DNA from: Arthrobacter sp. YD4
GTDB lineage: Bacteria > Actinomycetota > Actinomycetes > Actinomycetales > Micrococcaceae
Assembly: GCF_030410515.1 (NCBI RefSeq)
Contig: NZ_JAUHHD010000003.1
Coordinates: 1-64,000, forward strand
DNA: 64,000 nucleotides
Direction of reading: 5' to 3'
The translations under genes and the position numbers were made by a program. Below, piece by piece: positions 25,782-35,850 of this stretch. The notes beneath the pieces were generated by a model that saw only the letters and a program-made list of their open reading frames with translations, made no database searches and was not told the origin of the DNA. Positions within the stretch are counted from its first letter, which is position 1; each line of letters opens with the position of its first letter.

Positions 25782-26381
25782 CTATTCCGGGGTGGCGATG
25801 CCCAGCCACTGGAACCAGCCGCGGTGCAGCACCAGCCAGGCCATCAGGCCGTAACCGGCCTGCCCCGGGGTCCCGCCGTTCGCGGCCAAGTCCTGGCGCC
25901 ACTGGTCGTGGTTGAGCAGCGGGGAGAAGGTGTCCACGTAGAGGTGCTTGCGGCGGGTGGTGACGTCGGCGAACGCGGTGTTCAGGTCCCCAAGCCGGCG
26001 GTTCTGGGCCGGGTCGAGGGTGGGCGGCGGCCCCACCACGAAGACTTCGATCTTGTTCTGCGAGGCCGAATCCAGGATGTTGGCGAGGTTGAGCCGGCTG
26101 CGGGCGGTGGAGAGGCCAAATTCGATGTCCCGTCCGGAGAGGCCGATGACGAGCCGGTTCTCGCTCTGCGGGGAGAAGCGGCGGCCGGCTTCCTCAAGCC
26201 AGCGCTCGGCCAGGCCTTCGGTGCCCTCCTGGGGGCAGGGCAGCGGGTAGCTTTCGAGGCTGAGGCCGTCCTGCGGCGTGCGCGCCAGGACCCGGCCCAG
26301 CCAGCCCAGGGCGCGGGGATCGCCCATGCCGGCCAGCAGTTCATCTCCCACGGCTGCGATCCGCAGCTTACGATCTTCCAC
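25782..26381 (-). CDS. SGNH/GDSL-fold protein lacking catalytic residues
   Basis: 199 residues from GTG 26381 (AGAGG site; a GTG at 26426 is in frame). The SGNH outline is clear: block I RIAAVGDELLAGMGDPRALGW, block II-like RRFSPQSENRLVIGLSGRDI, IEVFVVGPPP and a block V-like GGTPGQAGYGLMAWLV. The nucleophile Ser of GDS is Glu14, and the Asp-x-x-His of block V is replaced by Asn/Thr (NGGTP). Hydrolase activity is therefore unlikely; a binding role is possible. Ends just beyond the upper PadR box. Confidence 0.82.
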   Translation of the reverse strand: MEDRKLRIAAVGDELLAGMGDPRALGWLGRVLARTPQDGLSLESYPLPCPQEGTEGLAERWLEEAGRRFSPQSENRLVIGLSGRDIEFGLSTARSRLNLANILDSASQNKIEVFVVGPPPTLDPAQNRRLGDLNTAFADVTTRRKHLYVDTFSPLLNHDQWRQDLAANGGTPGQAGYGLMAWLVLHRGWFQWLGIATPE

Positions 26382-26451
26382 GTCTACCTCTTCACTCCCT
26401 GCGCCCCGACCCGGGACGCTGCCCACGGACCCGGCTGCTGGTTTAAACGAC

Positions 26452-26494
26452 GCTGCCCGGCCGGTTCGTGGTGGTCCACTTCCGGCCGGGCAGC
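26452..26494 (-). terminator. Hairpin after kgd
   Basis: 13-bp perfect arms GCTGCCCGGCCGG / CCGGCCGGGCAGC with a 17-nt loop, located 7 bp beyond the kgd stop on the minus strand. Confidence 0.7.
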
Positions 26495-26500
26495 CCGGTG

Positions 26501-29500
26501 CTACTTACGTGCGAATGCCTGCTTGAGCAAGGTGTCCTGCTCGGCGGCGTGGCGCTTCATCGACCCGGCCGCCGTGGAGGCGGAGGCGGGGCGGGAGACG
26601 AGGCGCACGCGGCGGTCGAGGGCGTCCGGCAGGTTCAGGCCGATGAACGGCCACGGACCCTGGTTCGCGGGCTCGTCCTGGGCCCAGACAACCTCGGCGT
26701 TCGGGTACTTGGCCAGTTCGGCCGCGATCTCCTCGGCGGGCAGCGGGTAGAGCTGCTCGACGCGGACGATCGCCGTCGTGGTGTCCCCGGTCTTCTGCCG
26801 CGTGGACAGCAGGTCGTAGTAGAGCCGGCCGGAGACCAGCAGCACGCGCTCGACGGCGTCCGCCTGCAGCTGCTCGTGCTCCGGGATGACCGGGCGGAAG
26901 GCGCCCGAGGTGAAGTCCTCCACCGAGGACGCCGCCGCCTTGAGGCGCAGCAGCTGCTTCGGGGTGAAGATGATCAGCGGCTTCCGCGGACGGCTGTAGG
27001 CCTGGCGGCGCAGCAGGTGGAAGTGCGAGGCCGGGGTCGTGGGGTTGGCCACGATCATGTTTTCCTCGGCGCAGAGCTGCAGGAAGCGCTCGATCCGGGC
27101 CGAGGAGTGGTCCGGGCCCTGGCCCTCGTAGCCGTGCGGGAGCATCAGCACCAGCGAGGACCGCTGGCCCCACTTCTGCTCGGCGGAGGAGATGAACTCG
27201 TCGATGATGGTCTGTGCACCGTTGACGAAGTCCCCGAACTGGGCCTCCCAGAGCACGAGCGCGTCGGGGCGCTCCACCGAGTAGCCGTATTCGAAGCCCA
27301 TGGCCGCGTATTCGGAGAGCAGGGAGTCGTAGATCCAGAGCTTGGCCTGGTCCTCGGTGAGGTTGGCCAGCGGGGTCCACTCGTCGCCGTTGGCACGGTC
27401 GTGGAAGACGGCGTGGCGCTGCACGAAGGTGCCGCGGCGGGAGTCCTGGCCGGCGAGCCGGACCGGGACGCCCTCCATGGTCAGCGAGCCGAAGGCAGCC
27501 AGTTCGCCGAAGCCCCAGTCGATGCCGCCTTCACGGGACATCACTTCACGCTTCTCCAGCAGCTGCTTGAGCTTGGCGTGGACGGTGAAGCCCTCGGGGT
27601 ATTCGATGTGGGCCTTGCCGATCCGGGCCAGGGTCTCCGCGGAGATCGCGGTGGACTCGGGGGCTCCGGAGCCGGTGTCGGACTGCTGGGCCGAGGGGAG
27701 CTCCAGGTCGGAGACGGCGCCGGTGTCCGCGGTGATGACCGGGATCGGCGAGGTCTGCGCGGCGTGGGTCTCGGCGAAGACCCGCTCCAGGCGTTCCTGG
27801 TAGTCGCGCAGCAGCTGCTCCGCCTCTTCCTCGGTGATGTCGCCGCGGCCGATCAGGGACTCCGTGTAGAGCTTGCGGACCGAGCGCTTGGCCTCGATCA
27901 GGTTGTACATCAGCGGCTGGGTCATCGAGGGGTCGTCGCCCTCGTTGTGGCCGCGGCGGCGGTAGCACACCATGTCGATGACGACGTCCTTGTGGAACCG
28001 CTGGCGGAACTCGTAGGCCAGCTGGCCGATGCGGACTACGGCCTCCGGGTCGTCGCCGTTCACGTGGAACACGGGCGCCTGGATCATCTTGGCGACGTCG
28101 GTGGAGTAGGTGGAGGACCGCGAGGACGACGGCGCGGTGGTGAAGCCGACCTGGTTGTTGACCACCACGTGGATGGTGCCGCCGGTGCGGTAGCCGCGCA
28201 GCTGGGAGAGGTTCAGGGTCTCCGCGACGACGCCCTGGCCGGCGAAGGCCGCGTCGCCGTGGACCATGATCGGCAGCACGGGGAAGGTCTCGCCCTGGTC
28301 GAGGCGGTCCTGCTTGGCGCGGACGATGCCCTCGAGCACGGAGTCCACGGCCTCGAGGTGCGAGGGGTTGGCGGCGAGGTAGACCTTGGTCTGCTTGCCG
28401 TTGTCCGAGGTGAAGGTGCCCTCGGTGCCGAGGTGGTACTTCACGTCGCCGGAGCCCTGCACGGAGCGGGGATCCTGGGTGCCCTCGAACTCGCGGAAGA
28501 CCTGGGCGTAGGTCTTGCCGGCGATGTTGGTCAGCACGTTCAGGCGGCCGCGGTGGGCCATGCCGATCGCAACCTCGTCGAGGCCGTCGTCGGCAGCGTC
28601 GGAGATGATGGCGTCCAGGAGCGGGATCAGCGACTCGCCGCCCTCGAGGGAGAAGCGCTTCTGGCCGACGAACTTGGTCTGCAGGAAGGTCTCGAACGCC
28701 TCGGCGGCGTTGAGCCGGGAGACGATGCGGAGCTGCTCATCGCGGCTCGGCTTGGAGTACGGGTGCTCCAGCTGGTCCTGGAACCACTTGCGCTCGGCCG
28801 GGTCCTGGATGTGCATGTACTCGATGCCGGTGGTGCGGCAGTAGGCGTCACGGAGCACGCCCAGGATGTCCCGGAACTTCAGCATCGGCTTGCCGCCGAA
28901 GCCGCCGGTGGGCCACTCGCGGTCCAGGTCCCAGAGGGTCAGGCCGTAGGTCAGGACGTCGAGGTCCGGGTGCTTGCGCTGGACGTACTCGAGCGGGTCG
29001 GTGTCCGCCATCAGGTGGCCGCGGACACGGTAGGAGTGGATCAGCTGCTGGATTCGGGCGACCTTGTTGATCTCGTCGGCCGGGTCCACCTGCAGGTCCG
29101 GGCTCCAGCGCACGGGCTCGTAGGGGATGCGCAGGGATTCGAAGATCTCGTCGTAGAAGCCCTGCGCGCCGAGGAGCAGCTGGTGGACCAGCTTCAGGAA
29201 CTCGCCGCTGCCGGCACCCTGGATGACGCGGTGGTCATAGGTGGAGGTCAGGGTCAGGACCTTGCTGATGGCGTTCTGGGCGATGATCTTTTCGCTGGCG
29301 CCCTGGAATTCGGCCGGGTAGTCCAGCGCGCCGACGCCGATGATCGCGGCCTGGCCCTTGGAGAGGCGGGGTACCGAGTGCACGGTGCCGATGCCGCCCG
29401 GGTTGGTGAGCGAGACCGTGGTGCCGGCGTGGTCGTCGGCGGTCAGCTTGCCGTTGCGGGCGCGCTTGATCAGGTCCTCGTAGGTGTGCCAGAACTCGGA

Positions 29501-30313
29501 GAAGTTGAGCGTTTCCGCCTTCTTGATGTTCGGGACCATGAGGAGGCGGGTGCCGTCCGGCTTGGGCATGTCGATCGCGATGCCGAAGTTCACGTGCGCC
29601 GGCTGCACCGCGGAGGGCTTGCCGTCGACGACGTCGTAGTAGACGTTCATGGAGGGGAACTGGGCGAGGGCCCGGATGACGGCGTAGCCGATCAGGTGGG
29701 TGAAGGAAACCTTGCCGCCGCGGGCGCGGGCCAGGTTGGAGTTGATCACGACGCGGTTGTCGATCAGCAGCTTGGCCGGGATGGCGCGGACGCTGGTGGC
29801 GGTGGGAATCTCGAGGCTGGTGACCATGTTGGCGGCGATGGCCTTCGCCGGGCCGCGGAGGACGGAGACGACGTCCTCTTCGGGGGCGGTCGGTGCCTTG
29901 ACGTTCTTGGGGAGCTGGGCCGGGATGGGCTGGGTGCCGGCGCCGGGCTCTGCGGTCTTCGCGCCGTCGCGGGCCACGGTGGCAGGAGCCTTCGAAGCGG
30001 CGGGGGCCGGGGCGGCAGCGGCGGGCGCAGCAGCCGGGGCGGCAGGAGCCGCGGGAGCCGGGGCGGCAGGGGCTGCCTGGGCCGAGGCGGCGGGCGCCAC
30101 GACAGGGAGTTCGCGGGTGGTGGGGTGGGCTGCGGCCGGAGCCGTCGCGCCGTTGGTCGAGGAACCGTCGCTGGCTTCGAAGGACTCGAACAGGGGCCAC
30201 CACTTGGCGTCTACCGTGTTCTTGTCCTGCTGGTACCGCTCGTACAGTTCGTCAACGAGCCACTCGTTTCCGCCAAATTCCTCGGGTAGACGGTGGCTTG
30301 GCTGCTCTGGCAC
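26501..30313 (-). CDS. kgd: Multifunctional 2-oxoglutarate decarboxylase/dehydrogenase (Kgd)
   Basis: TCA-cycle enzyme combining an E2-like succinyltransferase domain with a ThDP-dependent E1. 1270 residues from GTG 30313, which gives the family start PEQPSHRLPEEFGGNEWLVDELYERY; upstream in-frame codons lack a ribosome site. Layout: N-terminal segment, Ala/Pro linker (about 50-110), acyltransferase domain (about 120-330, with STYDHRVIQGAGSGEFL), then E1 (about 350-1270, with GMAHRGRLNVLTNI, HGDAAFAGQGVVAETLNL and RRRGHNEGDDPSMTQPLMY). A TAGACT about 98 nt upstream is the likely -10. Confidence 0.96.
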   Translation of the reverse strand: MPEQPSHRLPEEFGGNEWLVDELYERYQQDKNTVDAKWWPLFESFEASDGSSTNGATAPAAAHPTTRELPVVAPAASAQAAPAAPAPAAPAAPAAAPAAAAPAPAASKAPATVARDGAKTAEPGAGTQPIPAQLPKNVKAPTAPEEDVVSVLRGPAKAIAANMVTSLEIPTATSVRAIPAKLLIDNRVVINSNLARARGGKVSFTHLIGYAVIRALAQFPSMNVYYDVVDGKPSAVQPAHVNFGIAIDMPKPDGTRLLMVPNIKKAETLNFSEFWHTYEDLIKRARNGKLTADDHAGTTVSLTNPGGIGTVHSVPRLSKGQAAIIGVGALDYPAEFQGASEKIIAQNAISKVLTLTSTYDHRVIQGAGSGEFLKLVHQLLLGAQGFYDEIFESLRIPYEPVRWSPDLQVDPADEINKVARIQQLIHSYRVRGHLMADTDPLEYVQRKHPDLDVLTYGLTLWDLDREWPTGGFGGKPMLKFRDILGVLRDAYCRTTGIEYMHIQDPAERKWFQDQLEHPYSKPSRDEQLRIVSRLNAAEAFETFLQTKFVGQKRFSLEGGESLIPLLDAIISDAADDGLDEVAIGMAHRGRLNVLTNIAGKTYAQVFREFEGTQDPRSVQGSGDVKYHLGTEGTFTSDNGKQTKVYLAANPSHLEAVDSVLEGIVRAKQDRLDQGETFPVLPIMVHGDAAFAGQGVVAETLNLSQLRGYRTGGTIHVVVNNQVGFTTAPSSSRSSTYSTDVAKMIQAPVFHVNGDDPEAVVRIGQLAYEFRQRFHKDVVIDMVCYRRRGHNEGDDPSMTQPLMYNLIEAKRSVRKLYTESLIGRGDITEEEAEQLLRDYQERLERVFAETHAAQTSPIPVITADTGAVSDLELPSAQQSDTGSGAPESTAISAETLARIGKAHIEYPEGFTVHAKLKQLLEKREVMSREGGIDWGFGELAAFGSLTMEGVPVRLAGQDSRRGTFVQRHAVFHDRANGDEWTPLANLTEDQAKLWIYDSLLSEYAAMGFEYGYSVERPDALVLWEAQFGDFVNGAQTIIDEFISSAEQKWGQRSSLVLMLPHGYEGQGPDHSSARIERFLQLCAEENMIVANPTTPASHFHLLRRQAYSRPRKPLIIFTPKQLLRLKAAASSVEDFTSGAFRPVIPEHEQLQADAVERVLLVSGRLYYDLLSTRQKTGDTTTAIVRVEQLYPLPAEEIAAELAKYPNAEVVWAQDEPANQGPWPFIGLNLPDALDRRVRLVSRPASASTAAGSMKRHAAEQDTLLKQAFARK

Positions 30314-30417
30314 TTGAAATACGCCTCTTCCATGAGTTTGATTCCCGCTGGTTTCCACGGTGCCGCAGCACGTCAATCGAACCAGTTCTCCGCGTCCAGT
30401 GAACCCAGACCTTTGCC

Positions 30418-30423
30418 AGTCTA
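30418..30423 (-). promoter_or_regulatory. Candidate -10 (TAGACT) of kgd
   Basis: TAGACT on the minus strand in the 261-bp gap shared with guaB1; the leader would be about 98 nt. No strong -35 is visible. Confidence 0.4.
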
Positions 30424-30457
30424 GTGACGACCCGCGCGAATCCGCCAATAAGCGTGA

Positions 30458-32035
<1,578 letters not shown>

Positions 32036-32085
32036 CGGCGCCCGGGCGGCGGGAAACACCCCGGTGGCGGGGAACGGTGCTCCTG

Positions 32086-32091
32086 TAGACT
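32086..32091 (+). promoter_or_regulatory. Candidate -10 (TAGACT) of the CNNM operon
   Basis: TAGACT ends 9 nt before an ATG at 32101 and 267 nt before the CNNM start; a transcript from here would carry the structured leader. Confidence 0.4.
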
Positions 32092-32100
32092 GAAAGTCTT

Positions 32101-32358
32101 ATGGACAGTAAATCTAGGTGCCGGCCTGGGGGCTGTCAGCGCGGAACGCACGCCGTTCCCGCCCAGTCCACCCACAGAGCCGGCAAACCCCGTTCACGCG
32201 CCCATCACACTCCCGCCGCCCGGCACAGCCCGTGCGCCCGGCACGCGTCCTTTGCCGGCCGGAGTGTCTTCCAGGAAACAGGGTCGGCGTCCGCTGACCA
32301 TCCTCCGCCGGGACGTTTCCCCCGGCCCGGCCTCCAGCCCCGCGAAGCGGGCCGCTAA
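32101..32358 (+). other. Structured leader of the CNNM genes, with a possible leader frame
   Basis: Part of the 323-bp gap 32036-32358. Nested inverted repeats: GCCGGC (32120-32125/32179-32184), CTGGG/CCCAG (32126-32130/32162-32166) and GGAACG/CGTTCC (32143-32148/32154-32159). A hairpin CCCGC-GAA-GCGGG (32339-32351) stands where a ribosome site would be expected for the next gene. An 85-codon frame from ATG 32101 ends with TAA directly abutting the CNNM ATG. Its codon use (AGT, AAA, TCT, AGG, AGA early) is unlike neighbouring genes, so it may be untranslated. No known riboswitch class recognised. Confidence 0.4.
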
Positions 32359-33714
32359 ATGGAATGGCTACTGCTTGGAGCAGGTTTCCTGCTCATCCTC
32401 GGCACCGGTTTCTTCGTGGCTGTCGAGTTCTCCCTGGTGGCGCTCGACCAGGCAACGGTGCAACGCGCCGTGGACAACGGCGACACGGCGGCCGCGCCGC
32501 TGCTCAAATGCCTGAAGTCCCTCTCCACCCAGCTCTCCAGCTGCCAGCTGGGCATCACCCTGACCACGCTGCTGACCGGCTACGTCATGGAGCCCTCGGT
32601 GGGCCGCCTGCTGGAGGGCCCGCTCGCTGCCCTCGGTTTGGCGGAGGCTGCCGCGACGTCGGTGTCCCTGATCGTGGCGATGATTCTGGCCACCCTGCTC
32701 TCGATGCTGATCGGCGAGCTGGTGCCCAAGAACGCGGCCATCGCGTTGTCCTTCCAGGTCGGCAAGGCTCTCGCCCGGCCGCAGCTGGTGTTCACCGCCA
32801 TCTTCAAGCCGGCCATCGTGCTGCTCAACGGCTTCTCCAACAAGGTCCTGCACCTCTTCGGCCTGGAGGCCAAGGAGGAGATCTCCGGGGCCCGGACGCC
32901 CGCCGAGCTCGCCTCGCTGGTCCGCCGCTCCGCCGCCATGGGCACCCTGGACGAGGGGACCGCGAACTTCGTGTCGCGGACGCTGAACTTCTCCGGACGC
33001 ACCGCGGCCGACGTGATGACCCCGCGCATCCGGGTCGAAACCATCGACAGCCACCAGCCGGTCTCCGACATTGTCGAGGCCGCCAAGCGCACCGGTTACT
33101 CCCGGTTCCCGGTGATCGGTGAATCCTCCGACGACATCCGCGGCGTGGTGCACATCAAGAAGGCGATCGCCGTCCCGGCGGACCGCCGCGCCAACCTCGA
33201 GGCCGGAGCCATCATGACCGAGGTCCTCCGGGTGCCGGAGACCATCCACCTGGACGGACTGCTGGCCGAACTGCGCGAGGGCAATCTCCAACTGGCCGTC
33301 GTGCTGGACGAATACGGCGGAACCGCCGGCATCGCCACCCTCGAGGACCTCGTCGAGGAAATCGTGGGCGAGGTGGCCGACGAGCACGACAAGGTCCGCC
33401 CCGGCCTGCTGCAAAGCGCCTCGGGTGACTGGTATTTCCCCGGGCTCCTGCGCCCGGACGAACTCTCCGAACAGATTCCCGGACTCACCGTCCCGGACGA
33501 GTCAACGTACGAGACCGTGGGCGGCTACGTCATGAGCCAGCTGGGCCGGATCGCGGCGGTGGGTGACACGGTCGACGTCGTCGGCGGCACCCTCAGCGTC
33601 ACACGCATGGACGGACGCCGGATCGACCGGATCTGCTTCAAGCCTGCACCGCCTGATCACGGCGGCGGCCCGGACAACGGGCGCATCGATGCCGGGAAGG
33701 CAGGTGCGGCATGA
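32359..33714 (+). CDS. CNNM/CorC-family membrane transporter with CBS pair (first of two)
   Basis: 451 residues. CNNM transmembrane domain about 1-190 (WLLLGAGFLLILGTGFFVAVEFSL, CQLGITLTTLLTGYVMEPSVG, LIGELVPKNAAI), Bateman CBS domains about 215-335 (RTAADVMTPRIRVETIDSH, GYSRFPVIGE, VLDEYGGTAGIATLEDLVEEIVGEV) and a C-terminal CorC_HlyC domain about 350-430. CNNM/CorC proteins are linked to magnesium and divalent-metal efflux. No Shine-Dalgarno precedes the ATG. Overlaps the paralogue by 4 bp. Confidence 0.9.
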   Translation: MEWLLLGAGFLLILGTGFFVAVEFSLVALDQATVQRAVDNGDTAAAPLLKCLKSLSTQLSSCQLGITLTTLLTGYVMEPSVGRLLEGPLAALGLAEAAATSVSLIVAMILATLLSMLIGELVPKNAAIALSFQVGKALARPQLVFTAIFKPAIVLLNGFSNKVLHLFGLEAKEEISGARTPAELASLVRRSAAMGTLDEGTANFVSRTLNFSGRTAADVMTPRIRVETIDSHQPVSDIVEAAKRTGYSRFPVIGESSDDIRGVVHIKKAIAVPADRRANLEAGAIMTEVLRVPETIHLDGLLAELREGNLQLAVVLDEYGGTAGIATLEDLVEEIVGEVADEHDKVRPGLLQSASGDWYFPGLLRPDELSEQIPGLTVPDESTYETVGGYVMSQLGRIAAVGDTVDVVGGTLSVTRMDGRRIDRICFKPAPPDHGGGPDNGRIDAGKAGAA

Positions 33715-34772
33715 GCGACTGGGCAGGAATCCTGTGGCTGGCCGTGCTGCTGCTCGGCAACGCCTTCTTCGTCGCGGCGGAATTCGCCATCATGTCGGCC
33801 CGGCGCAGCCAGATCGAACCGCTCGCCGAGGCCGGGTCCAAGCGGGCGCAGACCACGCTGCGGGCCATGGAGAACGTCTCCCTCATGCTGGCCTGCGCGC
33901 AGCTGGGCATCACGGTCTGCTCCCTGCTGATCCTGCAGGTCGCCGAGCCGGCCATCCACCACCTCCTGGCGGTTCCGCTGGAGGGCGTGGGCATCCCGGT
34001 GGAGATGGCCGACGTCGTCGCGTTCGCCATCGCACTGCTGGCGGTGACGTTCCTGCACGTGACCTTCGGCGAGATGGTTCCCAAGAACATCTCCGTCTCC
34101 GTGGCGGACAAGGCGGCCCTGCTGCTGGCGCCGCCGCTGATGCTGATCGCCCGCGGCGTGAAGCCGGCGATCGTGGCGCTGAACTGGTCCGCCAACCACA
34201 TCCTGAAGCTCATGCGGATTGAGCCCAAGGATGAGGTGAGCTCCTCCTTCACCCTGGAGGAGGTCCAGTCGATCGTCCAGGAATCCACCCGGCACGGGCT
34301 GGTAGTGGACGACGCCGGGCTGATCACCGGTGCGCTGGAGTTCTCCGAGCACACCGCAGCGGAGGTGATGGTGCCGCTGGAGCGGCTGGTGATGCTCAAG
34401 GACGCCACCACCCCGGAGGAGTTCGAGAAGGCAGTGAGCCGGACCGGGTTCTCCCGCTTCCCGATGCTGGATGACGAGGGGATGCTCTCCGGCTACCTGC
34501 ACATCAAGGACGTGCTTTCCATCCCGGAGTCCCGCTACCACCACCCGATCGCCGAGAGCCGGATCCGGTCCCTCGCGAACCTTGCCGTGGGGGACGAGAT
34601 CGAGAAGGCCATGTCCGTCATGCAGCGCACGGGCTCGCACCTGGCCCGCGTCATCGGCGCGGACGGCCACACCCAGGGTGTGCTGTTCCTCGAGGACGTC
34701 ATCGAACTGCTGGTCGGCGAGATCCGGGACGCCACCCAGGCCACCGGCTACCGGAGGCTCGGACAGGAGTAG
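33711..34772 (+). CDS. CNNM/CorC-family membrane transporter (second of two)
   Basis: 353 residues, paralogous to the upstream gene. CNNM domain (WLAVLLLGNAFFVAAEFAIMSARRSQIEPLAE, ACAQLGITVCSLLILQVAEPAI, GEMVPKNISVSV) then two CBS domains (EHTAAEVMVPLERLV, GFSRFPMLDDEGMLSGYLHIKDVL, VIGADGHTQGVLFLEDVIELLVGEI). It lacks the C-terminal CorC domain present in its partner. The 4-bp overlap and complementary domain content suggest a heteromer. Confidence 0.9.
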   Translation: MSDWAGILWLAVLLLGNAFFVAAEFAIMSARRSQIEPLAEAGSKRAQTTLRAMENVSLMLACAQLGITVCSLLILQVAEPAIHHLLAVPLEGVGIPVEMADVVAFAIALLAVTFLHVTFGEMVPKNISVSVADKAALLLAPPLMLIARGVKPAIVALNWSANHILKLMRIEPKDEVSSSFTLEEVQSIVQESTRHGLVVDDAGLITGALEFSEHTAAEVMVPLERLVMLKDATTPEEFEKAVSRTGFSRFPMLDDEGMLSGYLHIKDVLSIPESRYHHPIAESRIRSLANLAVGDEIEKAMSVMQRTGSHLARVIGADGHTQGVLFLEDVIELLVGEIRDATQATGYRRLGQE

Positions 34773-34789
34773 CGGCGCGGCGGGTCTGA

Positions 34790-34818
34790 CCCTAAATAGG
34801 AATGATTCCTATTTAGGG
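34790..34818 (+). promoter_or_regulatory. Zur-type operator upstream of the zinc ABC transporter
   Basis: Perfect palindrome: arms CCCTAAATAGGAAT and ATTCCTATTTAGGG around a central G, with Zur-like core GGAATGATTCC. It lies 51 bp before the substrate-binding protein start. A zur-like gene is at 38516-38989. Confidence 0.8.
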
Positions 34819-34869
34819 TTAGACTCGTTTTATTGCTAACGCTTCTCAATAAACGATTCGAGGCTTCCC

Positions 34870-35787
34870 GTGCGCCGTTCCGCCACCGTCCTTCTCCTCG
34901 CAGGCATCAGCAGCCTGCTGCTGACCGCCTGCGGCACCGGTTCCGGTGCAGACCGTGCGGGTGCCGGCGACGGCGTGGTCGACGTCGTCGCCTCCACCAG
35001 CGTGTACGGGGATGTGGTCAAGTCTGTGGGCGGAGACAAGGTCCGCGTCACCTCGATCATCAACCGGACCAGCCAGGACCCGCACTCCTATGAGGCGACG
35101 ACCCAGGACAAGCTGACCGTCTCGAAGGCCGAGCTGGTGGTCGAAAACGGCGGCGGCTACGACGACTTCCTGCACAAGCTGGCCGGGGACGCCGGCTTGG
35201 GGGAGAAGAACCTGCTGAACGCCTCCGACGCCTCGGGCCTCAAGACCGGGGATGCCTCGTCCTTCAACGAGCACGTCTGGTACAGCATGTCAGGCATGAG
35301 CACCTTCGCCGACGCCCTGGCCGACAAGCTGGCGGCCCTGGAACCCTCCTCCGCGGATGCCTTCAAGGCCAACGCGGCGGCCCTGAAGAAGGACCTCGCC
35401 GGACTGGACACGCGGCTGGCCGCGCTTAAGGCCGCCGACGGGAACGCCGGCGTCGCCGTGACCGAGCCTGTGCCGCTCTACCTGCTTGAGGCCGCCGGCC
35501 TGCAGAACCGGACGCCGGAGGAGTACACCGCGGCGATCGAGGACGGTGCCGACGTGCCACCGGCCGTGCTGCGCTCCGCCGTCGACCTCGTGAAATCCGG
35601 TTCCATCCGCCTGCTGGCGTACAACCCGCAAACCGAGGGGCCGCAAACCATCGCGCTCAAGGACGCCGCCACCGCGGCCGGTGTGCCGGTGGTGGACTTC
35701 GGCGAGACGCTGCCCGAGGGCAAAACGTACCTCCAGTGGATGTCCGGCAACATCGACGCGCTTGCCAAGGCCCTCGGCCGGGGCTAG
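34870..35787 (+). CDS. znuA: Zinc ABC transporter substrate-binding lipoprotein (ZnuA-like)
   Basis: Surface lipoprotein delivering Zn(II) to the ABC importer. 305 residues from GTG with GAGG site. Signal II lipobox LLLTACG (Cys about 21). Cluster A-I fold: VVASTSVYGDVVKSVGGDKVRVTSII, metal ligands probably His in QDPHSYE, His in NEHVWYS and Asp in VVDFGETLPEG. The usual third His position reads AVTEPVPLYLLE, and the His-rich loop is absent, so selectivity for Zn over Mn rests on the operator and Zur. First gene of a three-gene operon. Confidence 0.9.
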   Translation: MRRSATVLLLAGISSLLLTACGTGSGADRAGAGDGVVDVVASTSVYGDVVKSVGGDKVRVTSIINRTSQDPHSYEATTQDKLTVSKAELVVENGGGYDDFLHKLAGDAGLGEKNLLNASDASGLKTGDASSFNEHVWYSMSGMSTFADALADKLAALEPSSADAFKANAAALKKDLAGLDTRLAALKAADGNAGVAVTEPVPLYLLEAAGLQNRTPEEYTAAIEDGADVPPAVLRSAVDLVKSGSIRLLAYNPQTEGPQTIALKDAATAAGVPVVDFGETLPEGKTYLQWMSGNIDALAKALGRG

Positions 35788-35850
35788 CGGACCTAGAATC
35801 ATCCCATCAGACGCGGCCGTTCGGCCCGACAGAAATTGAGGATCCCCGAG

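Noticed and set aside
26468..30289. A 1273-codon open frame on the plus strand opposite kgd
   Set aside because: It is the antisense of a well-supported kgd gene; such shadows arise from high GC3 codon use. Its product is low-complexity Val/Gly/Asp/Arg with no domain.
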